Shown: one piece after another, positions 5,243 to 5,906 of the stretch | How the letters are laid out: each line of letters begins with the position of its first letter | Numbering within the stretch: the stretch's first letter is position 1 | NCBI GenBank assembly: GCA_900542315.1 | Contig: UQMV01000065.1 | Coordinates: forward strand, 1-5,906 | Source of the DNA: an uncultured Collinsella sp. | Lineage (GTDB): Bacteria; Actinomycetota; Coriobacteriia; Coriobacteriales; Coriobacteriaceae | DNA length: 5,906 nucleotides | Reading direction: 5' to 3' | Translations under genes and position numbers: made by a program | Notes under the pieces: generated by a model | Told to the model about the DNA's origin: nothing | Seen by the model: the letters and a program-made list of their open reading frames with translations, nothing else | Databases searched by the model: none

Positions 5243-5906
5243 CTACTCGTCGTCCCCGTCGTTGGGGTCGCCCTTGAGGGTGTTGATGTCCAGGTACTGG
5301 TTATCGTCCTCTTTTTGCTGGGTTTCCGACTCCGCTTGGGTGGGGCCGCGGAACAGCTGGAATCCCTCAAACGCAATGACGCCGAGCAGGGCGATGATAA
5401 TGGCGATAAAGGCAACCTTGACTGCCTGCGGAAATTCCGAGAAACGCAGCGCCTTTTCTTCGGCGTAATAATCGGCGAAGCGCTCTTCGCCCGTGCTTTT
5501 GGTATACGCCGGTGCGGACGCGGCCTCCGGGTCATATTCCGGTGCAGGCGTGGCAGCGTACGAATCATTGAGATAATCGCTCGATGCGGTGCCATAATCC
5601 TCGGTCTCGATGCGACTGGTGCCAGCATAGTCATCGGAATAATCGGAATATGCCGCACCGCCCTCATAGTCCGCGGCGCTCGTGTTGGCGGCAAAAAGTG
5701 GGTTAACTGGAACATCGAGCGCCGGCATGCCGGTAGAGGTCTCATCCAGATCGGCTGCAGCCCAGGAATCGTGGACAACCTGATGGGCAACGGGCTCATC
5801 GAGCCTTGTGACCGGAGGCTTGCGTGCCGCAGGAACAGGCAACTGCTGGGCGCTGTACATAACAGTGCTGTCGGCCGATTTGCCCTGCGTCGCTGCAGCG
5901 AGAAAT
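5243..5906 (-). CDS. Single-pass membrane protein with acidic Tyr-rich disordered region (5' end beyond the right edge)
   Basis: The frame is open from the right edge to TAG at 5245-5243, 220 visible residues. An ATG at 5860 is possible, but it has no ribosome site and the 15 codons before it read as plausible protein, so the gene probably starts outside the window. Numbered from that ATG, residues 1-140 are low-complexity and probably disordered, with many Asp-Tyr and Ser-Asp-Tyr units between 64 and 110. One hydrophobic segment spans about 147-168 (VKVAFIAIIIALLGVIAFEGF). A 35-residue acidic tail ends in DGDDE. The layout resembles hypothetical proteins of Coriobacteriia, some of which carry a zinc ribbon at the N-terminus; that part would be off-window here. 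Membrane orientation cannot be settled because basic residues flank both sides. It looks like resident chromosome next to the defence genes. Function unknown. Confidence 0.75.
   Translation of the reverse strand, partial: FLAAATQGKSADSTVMYSAQQLPVPAARKPPVTRLDEPVAHQVVHDSWAAADLDETSTGMPALDVPVNPLFAANTSAADYEGGAAYSDYSDDYAGTSRIETEDYGTASSDYLNDSYAATPAPEYDPEAASAPAYTKSTGEERFADYYAEEKALRFSEFPQAVKVAFIAIIIALLGVIAFEGFQLFRGPTQAESETQQKEDDNQYLDINTLKGDPNDGDDE

Noticed and set aside
1..5906. CRISPR array, tRNA or rRNA gene, insertion sequence, integrase
   Set aside because: No regularly spaced repeats, no cloverleaf-like sequence noticed, and no transposase or recombinase motif in any frame.

Overview
The window looks like accessory DNA from a moderately high-GC bacterium. 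I read it as a gut actinomycete of the Coriobacteriia, most likely Collinsella or a close relative. The basis is overall composition, the style of the HsdS linker (GSDGSPYEK, CIANEVPFE) and the Ala/Asp/Tyr-rich membrane protein at the right end. This is recognition by eye, not a database result.

Left part (1-2884): a defence segment. A type I restriction-modification specificity gene (hsdS) runs leftwards from an ATG at 661 and leaves the window before its end. A 707-residue single-chain GmrSD-type (DUF262 plus HNH/DUF1524) enzyme, probably a type IV restriction nuclease for modified phage DNA, runs rightwards from 761. The two are divergent, with 99 bp between their starts. A 9-bp perfect hairpin lies just after the GmrSD-like gene.

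Middle (2885-3419): no intact gene. It holds, in order: a decayed minus-strand fragment of a small gene with an in-frame TAG (2952-3161); an 18-bp perfect palindrome resembling a LexA/SOS box (3202-3219); a long GU-containing hairpin followed by a T-run (3237-3283); and a 12-bp inverted repeat that runs into the start codon of the next gene (3384-3421).

Right-middle (3420-4777): a two-gene AbiE type IV toxin-antitoxin operon. AbiEi is the antitoxin with an N-terminal winged helix, and AbiEii is the nucleotidyltransferase-fold toxin. They overlap by 4 nt (GTGA). The inverted repeat upstream is the expected kind of autoregulatory operator, and the antitoxin appears to be translated from a leaderless mRNA.

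Right end (4800-5906): two minus-strand genes. The first is a 97-residue protein of unknown function. Its last 60 residues are 77% identical to the decayed fragment on the other side of abiE, so the AbiE operon sits between two direct repeats of one small gene. The second is a single-pass membrane protein with a long acidic, Tyr-rich, probably disordered region; its 5' end lies beyond the right edge.

Taken together, this is a small defence island with three different anti-phage strategies: modification-blocking restriction (hsdS), restriction of modified DNA (GmrSD-like) and abortive infection (AbiE). The less ordinary signals are the repeat pair bounding abiE and the cluster of regulatory structures just upstream of it.
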